DNA of 64,000 bases from assembly GCA_026014725.1 (NCBI GenBank), contig JAOZHV010000044.1:329572-393571 (forward strand), read 5' to 3'. The position numbers and the translations under genes are program-made. The DNA comes from Candidatus Bathyarchaeota archaeon. Its GTDB lineage: Archaea; Thermoproteota; Bathyarchaeia; Bathyarchaeales; Bathycorpusculaceae. The notes below the pieces were generated by a model, which had not been told where the DNA came from, ran no database searches, and saw only the letters and a list, made by a program, of their open reading frames with translations. Below, one piece after another: positions 51,845-60,282 of this stretch (its first letter is position 1; each line of letters starts with the position of its first letter).

Positions 51845-52146
51845 TTGATATTGGAAATAAATAAGATAATTGGTTCAGATATCCGTCGAAGAATTCTCGA
51901 AACTTTGATGAGAACAGAGAAATTTCAATAATGCAACTCGTTCGATTAGTTAATAGTACGCATCATGAAGTTAACCGTAACTTGAGTATTCTAGAAAAAG
52001 AGAGCCTCATTATCCAACAATTATTGGGACGAAAGAGGCTTATCCGGCTAAATTACGATAACGATAAAACCCTGACCGTTATTGAAACATTAAAGTATCT
52101 AAACAGAGTATCGCTCCAATTATCAGGGAAAAACACGACAAAATAG
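51845..52146 (+). pseudogene. Winged-helix regulator with a single-base frameshift
   Basis: The first frame (TTG 51845, after GGAGG) codes for IRRRILETLMRTEKF and hits TAA at 51929. The second frame from ATG 51931 continues with MQLVRLVNSTHHEVNRNLSI, then LIIQQLLGRKRLIRLNY. One extra A in the run near 51920 would give a smooth TEK-I-S-IMQLVR junction, as in ArsR/DUF2250-like winged helices. So this is a ~100-residue regulator broken by one base, by mutation or by sequence error. A programmed frameshift is less likely, as no slippery heptamer is visible. Confidence 0.7.
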
Positions 52147-52413
52147 CCCCAAACACGGTTTACGATTAAGTTGTCGTATTTATTCAATGGTGGTGTTTTT
52201 TGAGAGTTTTTTGTTGGGTTGCTGGCTGGTTGTGGATATTTTCGCAAGCAGACAAAGTTGGCAACAGCAGAACTGTGTATCAAACACATTTCAGCTCCCA
52301 GTCTCTATAGCACTTTCAAGTGTGCTCTAAAAGGATTGGCTTTCGGTAAGATAGTTGAAGAATCAACTGAGACCTATTTTTATTTTCAATTTGAAAAAAT
52401 AAAAAGGGGAGTT

Positions 52414-53866
52414 TTACTTTTGCCATATGTAGACGAATTCTATCGTTTTATGTAGTCGCCAGACTGGAAGCTCTGCATATGCACCGCCACTGTACACTTC
52501 GCCGTCAACTATGGTATACAGGGCTGGACCATACCCATAATACTCGACATAACAAGGGTCATCTGCCCAGACTTCTCTAGTACCCAACTGAACATTAACC
52601 ATCAAGTCCGCAGTGCCAACCCATTGGCTATCGACCCAGACATTCGGCTCAACATAAGGCACCGACTGGGTATAGTCATAAGCAGTTATTGTTAGCTGGC
52701 AAGTTGGCAGTGCCTCGTTAAAGTGCGCTTCCAAGTCATGATCAGCAGACATATCGACATAAATGCTGTTATCTGTGTAGACATATTCATTGTCTAACAG
52801 CCAGTAGCTAAAGCTGCTGCCCTGATCTGGAATCGCATACACCGTCACACCAGTACCATAATCATACTGATGTTGACCAGGAGTAGGATTGGTTGTGCCA
52901 CCAGATGTAGACGTTATTGTCAGCGTCGGTATAAAGCAGAAACAGGCTTCCAGAGTATGATCTCCGTCCCACATCTCTATTTCGATTGGGTTATCTGTTG
53001 ATTGATAGTAGCAATCTACAAGCCAGTGATCAAACTCATAGTTTTGGTATGCTATTGCAGTAACGGTTATGGGTTCACTAGAATAATATGTATCTGGCTC
53101 AGGGTCAGTAGTGCCACCTTGTCCTGCTTCAATGATGAGTTGATTCGGGCTACTACCGTATTGATACGCAACCGCAGAGTCAACATAGGCGTCGTTTAAT
53201 TCATGGTCTTCTCTAGCCCAACTAAAGACTGCGATGTATAGAAACGGGTTAGTAGCAGTTCCTACACATATCGTTTGAGGGGTAGTTTGTGTGAACCTCG
53301 CATATCCTATGTCATCCCATTCTAACATTGTTCTGTTTGGATCATCGCTCGCACAAACGCATACATCTGAATAGGAACCGATTTCTGAATAGCCAGTAAG
53401 GTAAATATTTCCAATGGCCCATGTGTCCATCACCCCCACTATGATAGATTCATCGGTATCATAGTATTCCGGGTCTCGATATTCCTCCGTATATAAATGT
53501 GCATAAGAGCCATCGGGTGTGCCTGCGAGACTCTGCCAATTCTCACAAAGTGCATTTCCTTCAGGTGGACCAGCAATATGGAAGGTTATTAGCGATATAC
53601 TCGCGGAACTAGGCGGGTCATCTAGTAACATTTCCCAATCGTTTGATATCTCTTGTGTCTTATGTTCCAGCATTCGTTTCCATATTTGCTCTAAGACGGA
53701 TGCGTTCACTAGTTTGTTTGGTATGATAAAATCAGAAGACGAGGTATTATCTTTTTTAGCATTTGGGGCTTCATTAACGTTAAGTGTTGTAGCATAAGCG
53801 GGTCCAAGGCTTACAAGTAAAAGAAGTGCCGTTGCAATAAGAACAAGAAGTAACTTTTTTTTTCAT
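52414..53866 (-). CDS. Exported protein with InlB-type repeats; start separated from its frame by a 9-base A tract
   Basis: The main frame (53709 down to 52414, 431 residues) has two InlB-like repeats: YEFDHWLVDCYYQSTDNPIE and FSYWLLDNEYVYTDNSIYVD. Each is followed by a DHxLEAxF strand. Upstream, the same frame encodes KLLLVLIATALLLLVSLGPA, a signal peptide, but its ATG (53866) is in another frame, behind a 9-base A run (53855-53863). With eight A the ATG would join the frame, and GGGAGGTG lies right before it. So the gene either needs slippage on the A run or has a 1-base error. A surface adhesin-like role is inferred. The frame upstream of 53709 has no other start. Confidence 0.65.
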
Positions 53867-54067
53867 GCTATCACACCTCCCGTTCTCTTTCTTTCCCTTA
53901 TTAATTGGGACACAGGCGGTGACACGCCTTCGAAGGAGGCTGCCTTCAATTAAGTCGGCAGCATTAATACTTAATTACGCCTTTCTATTGGCCATGCTTA
54001 ACTTATCACCTGTTCAACAGAACTACAAACAGCCAAAGATTCTATATAAAAAAAGCCCATATCGTCT

Positions 54068-54685
54068 TTATCCCATAAAACGGATATAGAATTTATCTCC
54101 ATACGAATTATTCACAAACAAATAGATCCACTCGCCAATCTCCAGTTTGTATATTACTGAAGCTTTTAGCTGTTTAGCGGTGTAGGCCAATGTCTCTTTT
54201 CCTCCAAGATCAAGAGCGGCTGTAGAAAAAGAGACGTTAGATGGAGAGTCCTGTATAGCAAACCCCTTCGATTTAAAATAGTCTATTACAGTCTCGGTCT
54301 TTTCAGAAGCCACAGTGAAAAAGATTTCTCTACAGGTCGCGTACCCTATATCATCATACGCGGTAACTTTTATGGTATGTGTTCCATAACTCAACCCAGT
54401 AATCGTTTCGTTGTTAGCAGTAATATTTTTGCCGCCATCAATGGTATATAGAATTCCTAAAGCTTGTTCGCTAACTGTAAAATTAAGTGGTATATGAAAA
54501 GATTCGTACGTTTTATTCTCGGGTGAAAATACGGTAAGGTTTAGGGTTGGATGAGACGAAGGCTCTGGAGAAGATTGATTGACAGATAGTTGATTTGAGC
54601 GATAGAAATTAACCGAAAAATATATTGTAATAACTATTGCTATACATAATAGAATACCGGAAAGCAGTCTTAATTGTTTGTTTAT
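54068..54685 (-). CDS. Signal-anchored protein with Ig-like domain, probable ATA start
   Basis: 205 residues if read from ATA 54685. The only canonical start (GTG 54694) is part of the AGGTGG element itself (54696-54691), which is spaced 5 bases from the ATA. From ATA the protein reads NKQLRLLSGILLCIAIVITI, a clean signal-anchor. The middle (about 55-125) is an Ig/Big-like beta domain with SPENKTYESFHIPLNFTVS and LSYGTHTIKVTAYDD. The C-terminus (about 130-205) is another beta-rich domain. Function unknown; it lies in the accessory surface-protein island. Confidence 0.65.
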   Translation of the reverse strand: MNKQLRLLSGILLCIAIVITIYFSVNFYRSNQLSVNQSSPEPSSHPTLNLTVFSPENKTYESFHIPLNFTVSEQALGILYTIDGGKNITANNETITGLSYGTHTIKVTAYDDIGYATCREIFFTVASEKTETVIDYFKSKGFAIQDSPSNVSFSTAALDLGGKETLAYTAKQLKASVIYKLEIGEWIYLFVNNSYGDKFYIRFMG

Positions 54686-54849
54686 GCTAACCACCTATTT
54701 TAGATTTAATCACTACTTAAGTAAGCAAAGGTAAGAGGTAAGAGTCTTATAACTCTCCCCAAGGAACAGAGTGTTCTCCTAAAAGAACAGGTTGTCCCTT
54801 GAGAAGAGTTATTAAAACACTTTATGCTACAATCAGTATGTGAAAAAGC

Positions 54850-55857
54850 ATGCCTATAAGAAAAAAACGCTTGTCGGGGATCTTTATTAGTTTCATTTTT
54901 GCAACATTCACAACGGTGAATTTGGTCGATTGCTCTACCCCCTCAACACCGAATGAGTTTGGTGCACCATATGATTTTATTGCTCCAGTGATGTGGGCTG
55001 AAGTACCCGTAATTTCGATACATTACCCTATAAACGGAACCCTATTTAACGCGAATGTACTCAATTTTTCCATACAAAAACCATATGGCTGGTATAATAA
55101 TCAAAGCCAAGACTGGGACAGCGACCGAGGTATAGAACAAGCCCTAACTTTAATCAGTTACCAAATTGACAACGGAACAATATCTACCATTAGGGTAAAT
55201 AGTAATCTCAATTCTTATCGCGACTCTTCCTGTACAGGCAGCAATTTTAAAACTATTCTCAGCTCCCTGCAAGATTATGACACAGCCGTAATCTACTCTA
55301 AAGGGCACAGAAACGCAAAAACATGTGACTACGGCAATGCCCATTATGGACTTATTATGAATGATAGCACTACTGTATGGGATTATGAAATTTACCCTAG
55401 AACCTCATCAAAGAACGTTCACACGTTTATATGGCACTGCCAAACAGCAATTAAACCAAATGGTACAAACCCTGATGCATGCGGATATCGTGGATTGCCC
55501 GTAGCCTTTACACACAATATCAATATAGCCAATTGGAGTACTTCTGGCAGTCAAGTTTACTTAGGCTGGAATGACAAACAAAACCTTTTGGCATATAACT
55601 TTACAAGCCAACAATACTACACAGTAACTATAGGTGGCGGCACTACAGTTGGTTCTCCTCAGTATGAATGGGGCATTAACCCCAACTATAACTACGCTAA
55701 CGTTGCTGGCACGTACTATTATCGAATGGGGCAAGGCTACTCAACAGCCAATGCCCTAATACTAATGTCCTACGCAGTATACGGCACCTCTTTTGAAAAC
55801 ACAGCCCTAGCAAATTGGCTAGTAGTATGGGGAAACATGTACAAAACACTGCCTTAG
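54850..55857 (+). CDS. Exported protein, possibly a cysteine peptidase of caspase/gingipain-like fold
   Basis: 335 residues. Signal peptide 1-27; an Ig-like stretch (about 50-120, HYPINGTLFNANVLNFSI); then a region with DYDTAVIYSKGHRN near 143-156 and HTFIWHCQTA near 192-201. A buried strand ending in a His and a later strand ending in a Cys recall clan CD peptidases (caspase, gingipain, clostripain), followed by VYLGWND. This is inference from pattern only; the usual HG and other motifs are not exact. ATG start. The next gene starts 13 bases after the stop, so they are probably co-transcribed. Confidence 0.6.
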   Translation: MPIRKKRLSGIFISFIFATFTTVNLVDCSTPSTPNEFGAPYDFIAPVMWAEVPVISIHYPINGTLFNANVLNFSIQKPYGWYNNQSQDWDSDRGIEQALTLISYQIDNGTISTIRVNSNLNSYRDSSCTGSNFKTILSSLQDYDTAVIYSKGHRNAKTCDYGNAHYGLIMNDSTTVWDYEIYPRTSSKNVHTFIWHCQTAIKPNGTNPDACGYRGLPVAFTHNINIANWSTSGSQVYLGWNDKQNLLAYNFTSQQYYTVTIGGGTTVGSPQYEWGINPNYNYANVAGTYYYRMGQGYSTANALILMSYAVYGTSFENTALANWLVVWGNMYKTLP

Positions 55858-55870
55858 GAGGAAAAAATAG

Positions 55871-57034
55871 GTGAAAAAACAAAATTATTTGACAAAAATT
55901 TTTGCACCCTTGCTTGTTGTGTTGATTGCCACGTCTTTTTTTGGGGCCTTTTCGGCTCTAGTTGCAGGCCAAAAAAATGCTGCCCAAGATAACACTTTGA
56001 CTCCTATACCTGCAAGACCAAGCACCCAACCGTTAGATGCAGGTCAAACAGCTGCTGCTCAAGATAAAGCTATGAACTTCATAGAGAATGTACTGTCGGT
56101 GGATTTATCAAAATACACTATCGAACTCAAAATCAGCTCAATAATGGATGGGGTACCACTTGCCAATGACAACAGAAAAATAACTGATCTAATGTATGCA
56201 CTGACTCCATTGGAAGGTAATGGTGACGAAGATGTCATAGAGGTCATTTTTATTTTTGAAAAAGATGTATTAACAACCTATTTCACTTCGCTATTGCCCT
56301 CAAAAGTTATCACCAACACACAGTACGCTAACCGAAATGATGCAGTGAAGGGTTTTCTTGAAAAATACCAAACATACACCAATATTGATTCAACTAACCT
56401 AATAGCAATGCTAGGCGATGTCGATCTAACAAAGAATTCCATAATAACCAAAGGAAATACAAAACTCGAAGTAAGTGGGACAGATTTGAAGCAGACATAC
56501 ACAGTTAACGGTGTAGACTATACCAAATTGGAAATTGGCGTTATCGGGGGTTTTGTGCGTTCAGTGTATGACACTCGGGGGCTTTACACAATTGGGGACA
56601 CCTCAGTAAATATCTCAATGGAGCAAGCCGTTGACATAGCGATAAAAAATTTAGCGTCTTATTCTTATGAAATGCCTGATGGTTCAATAGTACAAAACTT
56701 TAAAGTTAATAAGGACGCTACGATGGCTAAGTTAGCTGTAGTTCCTGTTGATTACGTGCTTAGACCTTACTGGGACGTCAGAATGTATCTAGACGAAGTC
56801 TATCCTGGCAATGTATTTGCCATCACAGCGTTTATTTGGGCTAACACCGGCGAAATCATCTCATACAGCAACATGGCAACCGGTGGAACCTATGCTATCG
56901 ATGACATCAACGTTTCTGGCGCTGAGTCACAGTCATCATCACCTGACAATATGATATCAATTGTGGTAGCGGTTGTAGCGGTAACTGTTGGAGCATTAGC
57001 AATCGGATTAGTAGTTAAGAAGAGACACAGGTAA
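55871..57034 (+). CDS. Exported PepSY-like protein with C-terminal membrane helix
   Basis: 387 residues. Signal peptide about 1-32. Two alpha+beta parts follow; the second (about 260-345) has a PepSY-like pattern: SMEQAVDIAIKNLASYSYEM and PYWDVRMYLDEVYPGNVFAI, then ANTGEIISYS. A Ser-rich linker, one membrane helix (about 358-380) and a KKRHR tail follow. PepSY domains often inhibit or control secreted peptidases, which would fit the putative peptidase gene 13 bases upstream (inference). GTG start, 9 bases after GGAGG. Confidence 0.7.
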   Translation: MKKQNYLTKIFAPLLVVLIATSFFGAFSALVAGQKNAAQDNTLTPIPARPSTQPLDAGQTAAAQDKAMNFIENVLSVDLSKYTIELKISSIMDGVPLANDNRKITDLMYALTPLEGNGDEDVIEVIFIFEKDVLTTYFTSLLPSKVITNTQYANRNDAVKGFLEKYQTYTNIDSTNLIAMLGDVDLTKNSIITKGNTKLEVSGTDLKQTYTVNGVDYTKLEIGVIGGFVRSVYDTRGLYTIGDTSVNISMEQAVDIAIKNLASYSYEMPDGSIVQNFKVNKDATMAKLAVVPVDYVLRPYWDVRMYLDEVYPGNVFAITAFIWANTGEIISYSNMATGGTYAIDDINVSGAESQSSSPDNMISIVVAVVAVTVGALAIGLVVKKRHR

Positions 57035-57118
57035 CATCGTTACTTCCTTTTTTGTTAAAACCTAATTCCCTAAAAAATTAGTTCAGTAAAATATTAATGC
57101 CATTATGCCTGTTGGAGT

Positions 57119-58141
57119 ATGGTTGAGCCAGAAGTGTTAGCATTTTTCTGTTTGACCTTAAGCAGTTTTTTGCATCGAGGGGTAAATTTCACTTTGGTTA
57201 AATCGCAGTTTGGGTGTATTAAGAAAGCGGGTGTAGCTTTATTGTTTCTGCTATTGTTATGTTCAGCAGTGATCGCAGGTCAGTTTGTTAATTTGGTATC
57301 TGCACAGACATATTCCAACATAACCATTATGTCTGATGGAAGTGTTGCGGGAACAGATTTGATTCAACGTAACGGTGATGTTTACACGTTTACGGGGGAT
57401 ATTTTTGGCGCCATAAAAGTTGAAAAAGACGGCATTACAATTGATGGCGCCGGATATGCGATTAGAGGGAATGAAAACTTCCCTTTGAGAAATCCAAAAG
57501 GAATAGATCTTAGAAAAGATGATGCTGGTGTTTCTGCTTATGGTAATGTTGTGGTGAAGAATGTGCGATTTTGTGATAATAGTAGCATATTTGCTTCCTC
57601 AGCTGGTAACTGTTTCATCAACAACACCTTTGAAGGGGGTGGAATAGAAATCAGATGGAGCGATGATGGCTTGTTGGGTTCAGGGAATATAATCAAATAT
57701 AACGTTTTTATCGATGGCAACCCGGCAATATTTGTAGATTGGGCTGGCGGAACTGTTGTAACTGAAAATGATTTCATCAATTGCGTGGTATGGGTTGCTT
57801 TGTATGGTAGGGCTGAATTTGATAGGAACTATTGGAGTGACTATAAAACATTGTTTCCTGATGCTAAAGAAATAGGGCACACAGGTATTTGGGACACACC
57901 ATACAACTATACAGCCGGTCCTAATGAGTTAAGCTTTATTGTTGATTATAACCCCTTAGTTAACCCTACAAATGGTGCTGGAGCCCCCAAGGTCAATGAC
58001 GAACCAACACCAGTTCCAACAACATCTACGGACGGAGATGAGTCAAGACCTTTTCCAACAGCACTAATAATAGCCACCGCTGTAGTGTCTGTGGTTATTG
58101 TGAGCATAAGCTTACTGGTTTACTTTAAGAAACACAAATAA
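57119..58141 (+). CDS. Exported right-handed beta-helix (NosD-like) protein
   Basis: 340 residues. Short parallel beta-helix rungs are visible: DGITIDGAGYAIRGN, NVVVKNVRFCDNSSIF, NCFINNTFEGGGIEIRW and GNIIKYNVFIDGNPAIFVD, as in NosD/periplasmic copper-binding-like and pectate-lyase-type surface proteins. NYWSDYKT near 240 is typical of the archaeal NosD-like set. One C-terminal membrane helix and KKHK close it. A TATA element at 57087-57097 fits a leaderless ATG 57119. TTG 57194, after GAGGGG, gives a cleaner signal peptide and is a real alternative. Confidence 0.75.
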   Translation: MVEPEVLAFFCLTLSSFLHRGVNFTLVKSQFGCIKKAGVALLFLLLLCSAVIAGQFVNLVSAQTYSNITIMSDGSVAGTDLIQRNGDVYTFTGDIFGAIKVEKDGITIDGAGYAIRGNENFPLRNPKGIDLRKDDAGVSAYGNVVVKNVRFCDNSSIFASSAGNCFINNTFEGGGIEIRWSDDGLLGSGNIIKYNVFIDGNPAIFVDWAGGTVVTENDFINCVVWVALYGRAEFDRNYWSDYKTLFPDAKEIGHTGIWDTPYNYTAGPNELSFIVDYNPLVNPTNGAGAPKVNDEPTPVPTTSTDGDESRPFPTALIIATAVVSVVIVSISLLVYFKKHK

Positions 58142-58290
58142 CTTTCTGTATCGTTTTGATGCAAGTATAGATGCTGATGTTCTTTGTGTTCTTTTAAAAC
58201 ACGTAATGGAGATTGTTAGAGATTTTGAAAAAACAGACCGATACATCGTATAAAACGCGGATAAAAGGGAAAGAAAAAGGTTGTTGGTTG

Positions 58291-58863
58291 TTAGTAGTTT
58301 TCCATCCAGACTTCAAAGTACGCCTGTGGGTGAGCGCATGTTGGGCATTTGTCGGGCACTTCTGCTCCTTCGAAAACGTAGCCGCAGTTTCTGCATTTCC
58401 ACTTAATCGGCGCATCCTTCTTGAACACCTTGCCGTTTTGCACGTTCGCCAGTAACTTGTTGAATCTGCGTTCATGGTAGGCTTCCACTTGAGCAACCAT
58501 TCTAAAAGTGTTAGCAACGTCTGCAAAGCCCTCTTTCTCTGCAACCTCAGCAAAATTCGGGTAGAGTGTACCCCACTCAAGTTTTTCGCCTTCAGCAGCC
58601 GCCTTCAAGTTCTCAGCCGTCTGCGCAATTATGCCCGCAGGGTAAGACGCTTGGATTTCTACAATGCCGCCTTTGAGGTGTTTAAAGAATAGTTCCGCAT
58701 GCTCCTTCTCATTCGCCGCGGTCTCCTCAAAAATCCCCGCTATCTGCTCAAAACCCTGCTTTTTAGCTACGCTAGCAAAGAATGTGTAGCGGTTTCTTGC
58801 TTGTGATTCGCCAGCAAAAGCTGCTAGTAGATTCTTTTCTGTTTGGCTTCCAACAAAATTCAT
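58291..58863 (-). CDS. rbr: Rubrerythrin
   Basis: 190 residues. The N-terminal ferritin-like diiron domain has FAGESQARNRYTFFASVAKK and ETAANEKEHAELFFKHL as the first EExxH half, and VEAYHERRFNKLLANV as the second. The C-terminal rubredoxin-like domain has CRNCGYVFEG and CPTCAHPQAYF. It reduces hydrogen peroxide in anaerobes. ATG start with AGGAG upstream on the minus strand. Monocistronic. It complements msrA as an oxidative-stress protein. Confidence 0.95.
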   Translation of the reverse strand: MNFVGSQTEKNLLAAFAGESQARNRYTFFASVAKKQGFEQIAGIFEETAANEKEHAELFFKHLKGGIVEIQASYPAGIIAQTAENLKAAAEGEKLEWGTLYPNFAEVAEKEGFADVANTFRMVAQVEAYHERRFNKLLANVQNGKVFKKDAPIKWKCRNCGYVFEGAEVPDKCPTCAHPQAYFEVWMENY

Positions 58864-59241
58864 ATTCTCAGAACTCCTTACCTGAGCCTTATTTAAAACT
58901 AAAATAAAAGCGTTCCCCGAAGTTTCCAGCCAAGAGTATGTTAAAGGCTTTTATTTTTCATCACCCTTTTAATGTGTTGCCGGATGATGAGAAGGCATTA
59001 GCTTGACTTAATTGGATGACGGATCAGAGTTACTCAGACGGCACTTGGTATAGACGGAGAACCTCAAATTCCCTGCCCGTTTATCGGTTAGCCTTTAGAT
59101 TTCAATGTGGTAATTATGTGAAAACGAAAAGGCGCCAGCTCTGATGGGTACTTTAAGACTGAGTGATTTACTAATTTGGAAAAACAATTTTATATCACGA
59201 CACTTTAATTTGAAAGCTAAAACATAAGAAAGGCAAATCTC
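58864..59241. other. 378-base gap between rubrerythrin and the FxLYD-like gene
   Basis: I see only scattered short complements (for example TGCCG 58978-58982 with CGGCA 59039-59043, and AAAGGCT 58943-58949 with AGCCTTT 59090-59096) and one C-box-like GATGATGA near 58983. None forms a convincing RNA gene or ORF. It probably holds promoters for both divergent genes. Confidence 0.5.
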
Positions 59242-60183
59242 GTGATAAAGAAAGCAGTTTATCTCTTGTTGATATTAACAATGCTAGTAACCAGCGCACA
59301 GTTGGTTCCAAACGCACTAAGTCAACCCGAGAATGTAAAGGTTGTAAGCTACAGCTATTATATCGATTCACTAGGTTACCTAACAGTAGTCGGAGAAATT
59401 GAGAATACTGGAACTTCTATTATAAGCCGAGTGATTATAGCTGGTTTAGTCACCACAGCAGATGGGAGCCAATTAGAATCAAGCGCTCAAGCTTGGGTTA
59501 GAAACCTAATTCCACAACAGAAGGCACCTTTCTACATGGAGTTTTTGTCACAAAATAGTGGTATATGGTCAGGAATTTCAGACATTGAACTTCAAGTCGT
59601 CATGGCTGATCCAACAACAAATTATCTCTACCCTGACTTGCAAGTCACGTCAAACAAAGCAATAATCGGCACTAGTTCAGAGGATAAAGGCGTGTACTGG
59701 GTCACTGGCACCATCCAAAACACAGGCACTCAGGTAGCTAAAAACGTCAGGGTCATAGGAACATTCTATAACTCTTCAGGTGCCGTGGTTGCAGTAGGAG
59801 GGTACACCAGTGAAACAGTTACTACTCAGCTATCTCCTCAAGCAAAGGTTGACTTTAAATTCGGCGCCTTTGATATGAACCAATCAATTGTACCTCAAGA
59901 ATCTAAAATTTCGACCTATTCACTACTGTTACAAGTAGATGAACCAATCCTCCAAGGAACCGCACCCCCAATCACCCCAACAGCACCGTCCAATCCCGCA
60001 ATCACCGACTCCACGGAAAGTACAAATAATTCAGCGCCAGAATGGGCTTACATCGTAGTGATAGCAATAGTCATTGCCGCAATTGCTACAACAGTTCTCA
60101 AGTTGAAAAAGCGGTCTTCTCCGAAAGCAAGCAAGAATAAATCAGTCAAACCAAAGAAGCCCAATCGCTTGAGCAGGACGTAA
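59242..60183 (+). CDS. Exported FxLYD-like surface protein (paralogue of 17345-18325)
   Basis: 313 residues. Signal peptide (about 1-27), two FxLYD-type beta domains (VVGEIENTGTSIISRVII near 50-67; VTGTIQNTGTQVAKNVRVIG near 155-174), a Pro/Thr/Ser linker, one membrane helix and a long Lys/Ser-rich tail. It matches the protein at 17345-18325 in order and in many residues. GTG start after AAGG. The two copies are 41 kb apart and so are not a recent tandem duplication. Function unknown. Confidence 0.78.
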   Translation: MIKKAVYLLLILTMLVTSAQLVPNALSQPENVKVVSYSYYIDSLGYLTVVGEIENTGTSIISRVIIAGLVTTADGSQLESSAQAWVRNLIPQQKAPFYMEFLSQNSGIWSGISDIELQVVMADPTTNYLYPDLQVTSNKAIIGTSSEDKGVYWVTGTIQNTGTQVAKNVRVIGTFYNSSGAVVAVGGYTSETVTTQLSPQAKVDFKFGAFDMNQSIVPQESKISTYSLLLQVDEPILQGTAPPITPTAPSNPAITDSTESTNNSAPEWAYIVVIAIVIAAIATTVLKLKKRSSPKASKNKSVKPKKPNRLSRT

Positions 60184-60282
60184 AGTACACGTAGGTAGCT
60201 ATAACCAAAGCACAGCGGGAAGCGAATTTTTGCGCTCGATACAAAGCAGAATAATTGAGGTTCTTAAACGGTATAAACGGTG

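Noticed and set aside
52219..52455. 78-codon plus-strand frame between the broken regulator and the InlB-repeat gene
   Set aside because: Overlaps the end of the real minus-strand gene, has no SD and looks like chance coding.
58980..59180. C/D-box-like motifs (GATGATGA, CTGA)
   Set aside because: Boxes are incomplete and their spacing does not fit an archaeal C/D sRNA.
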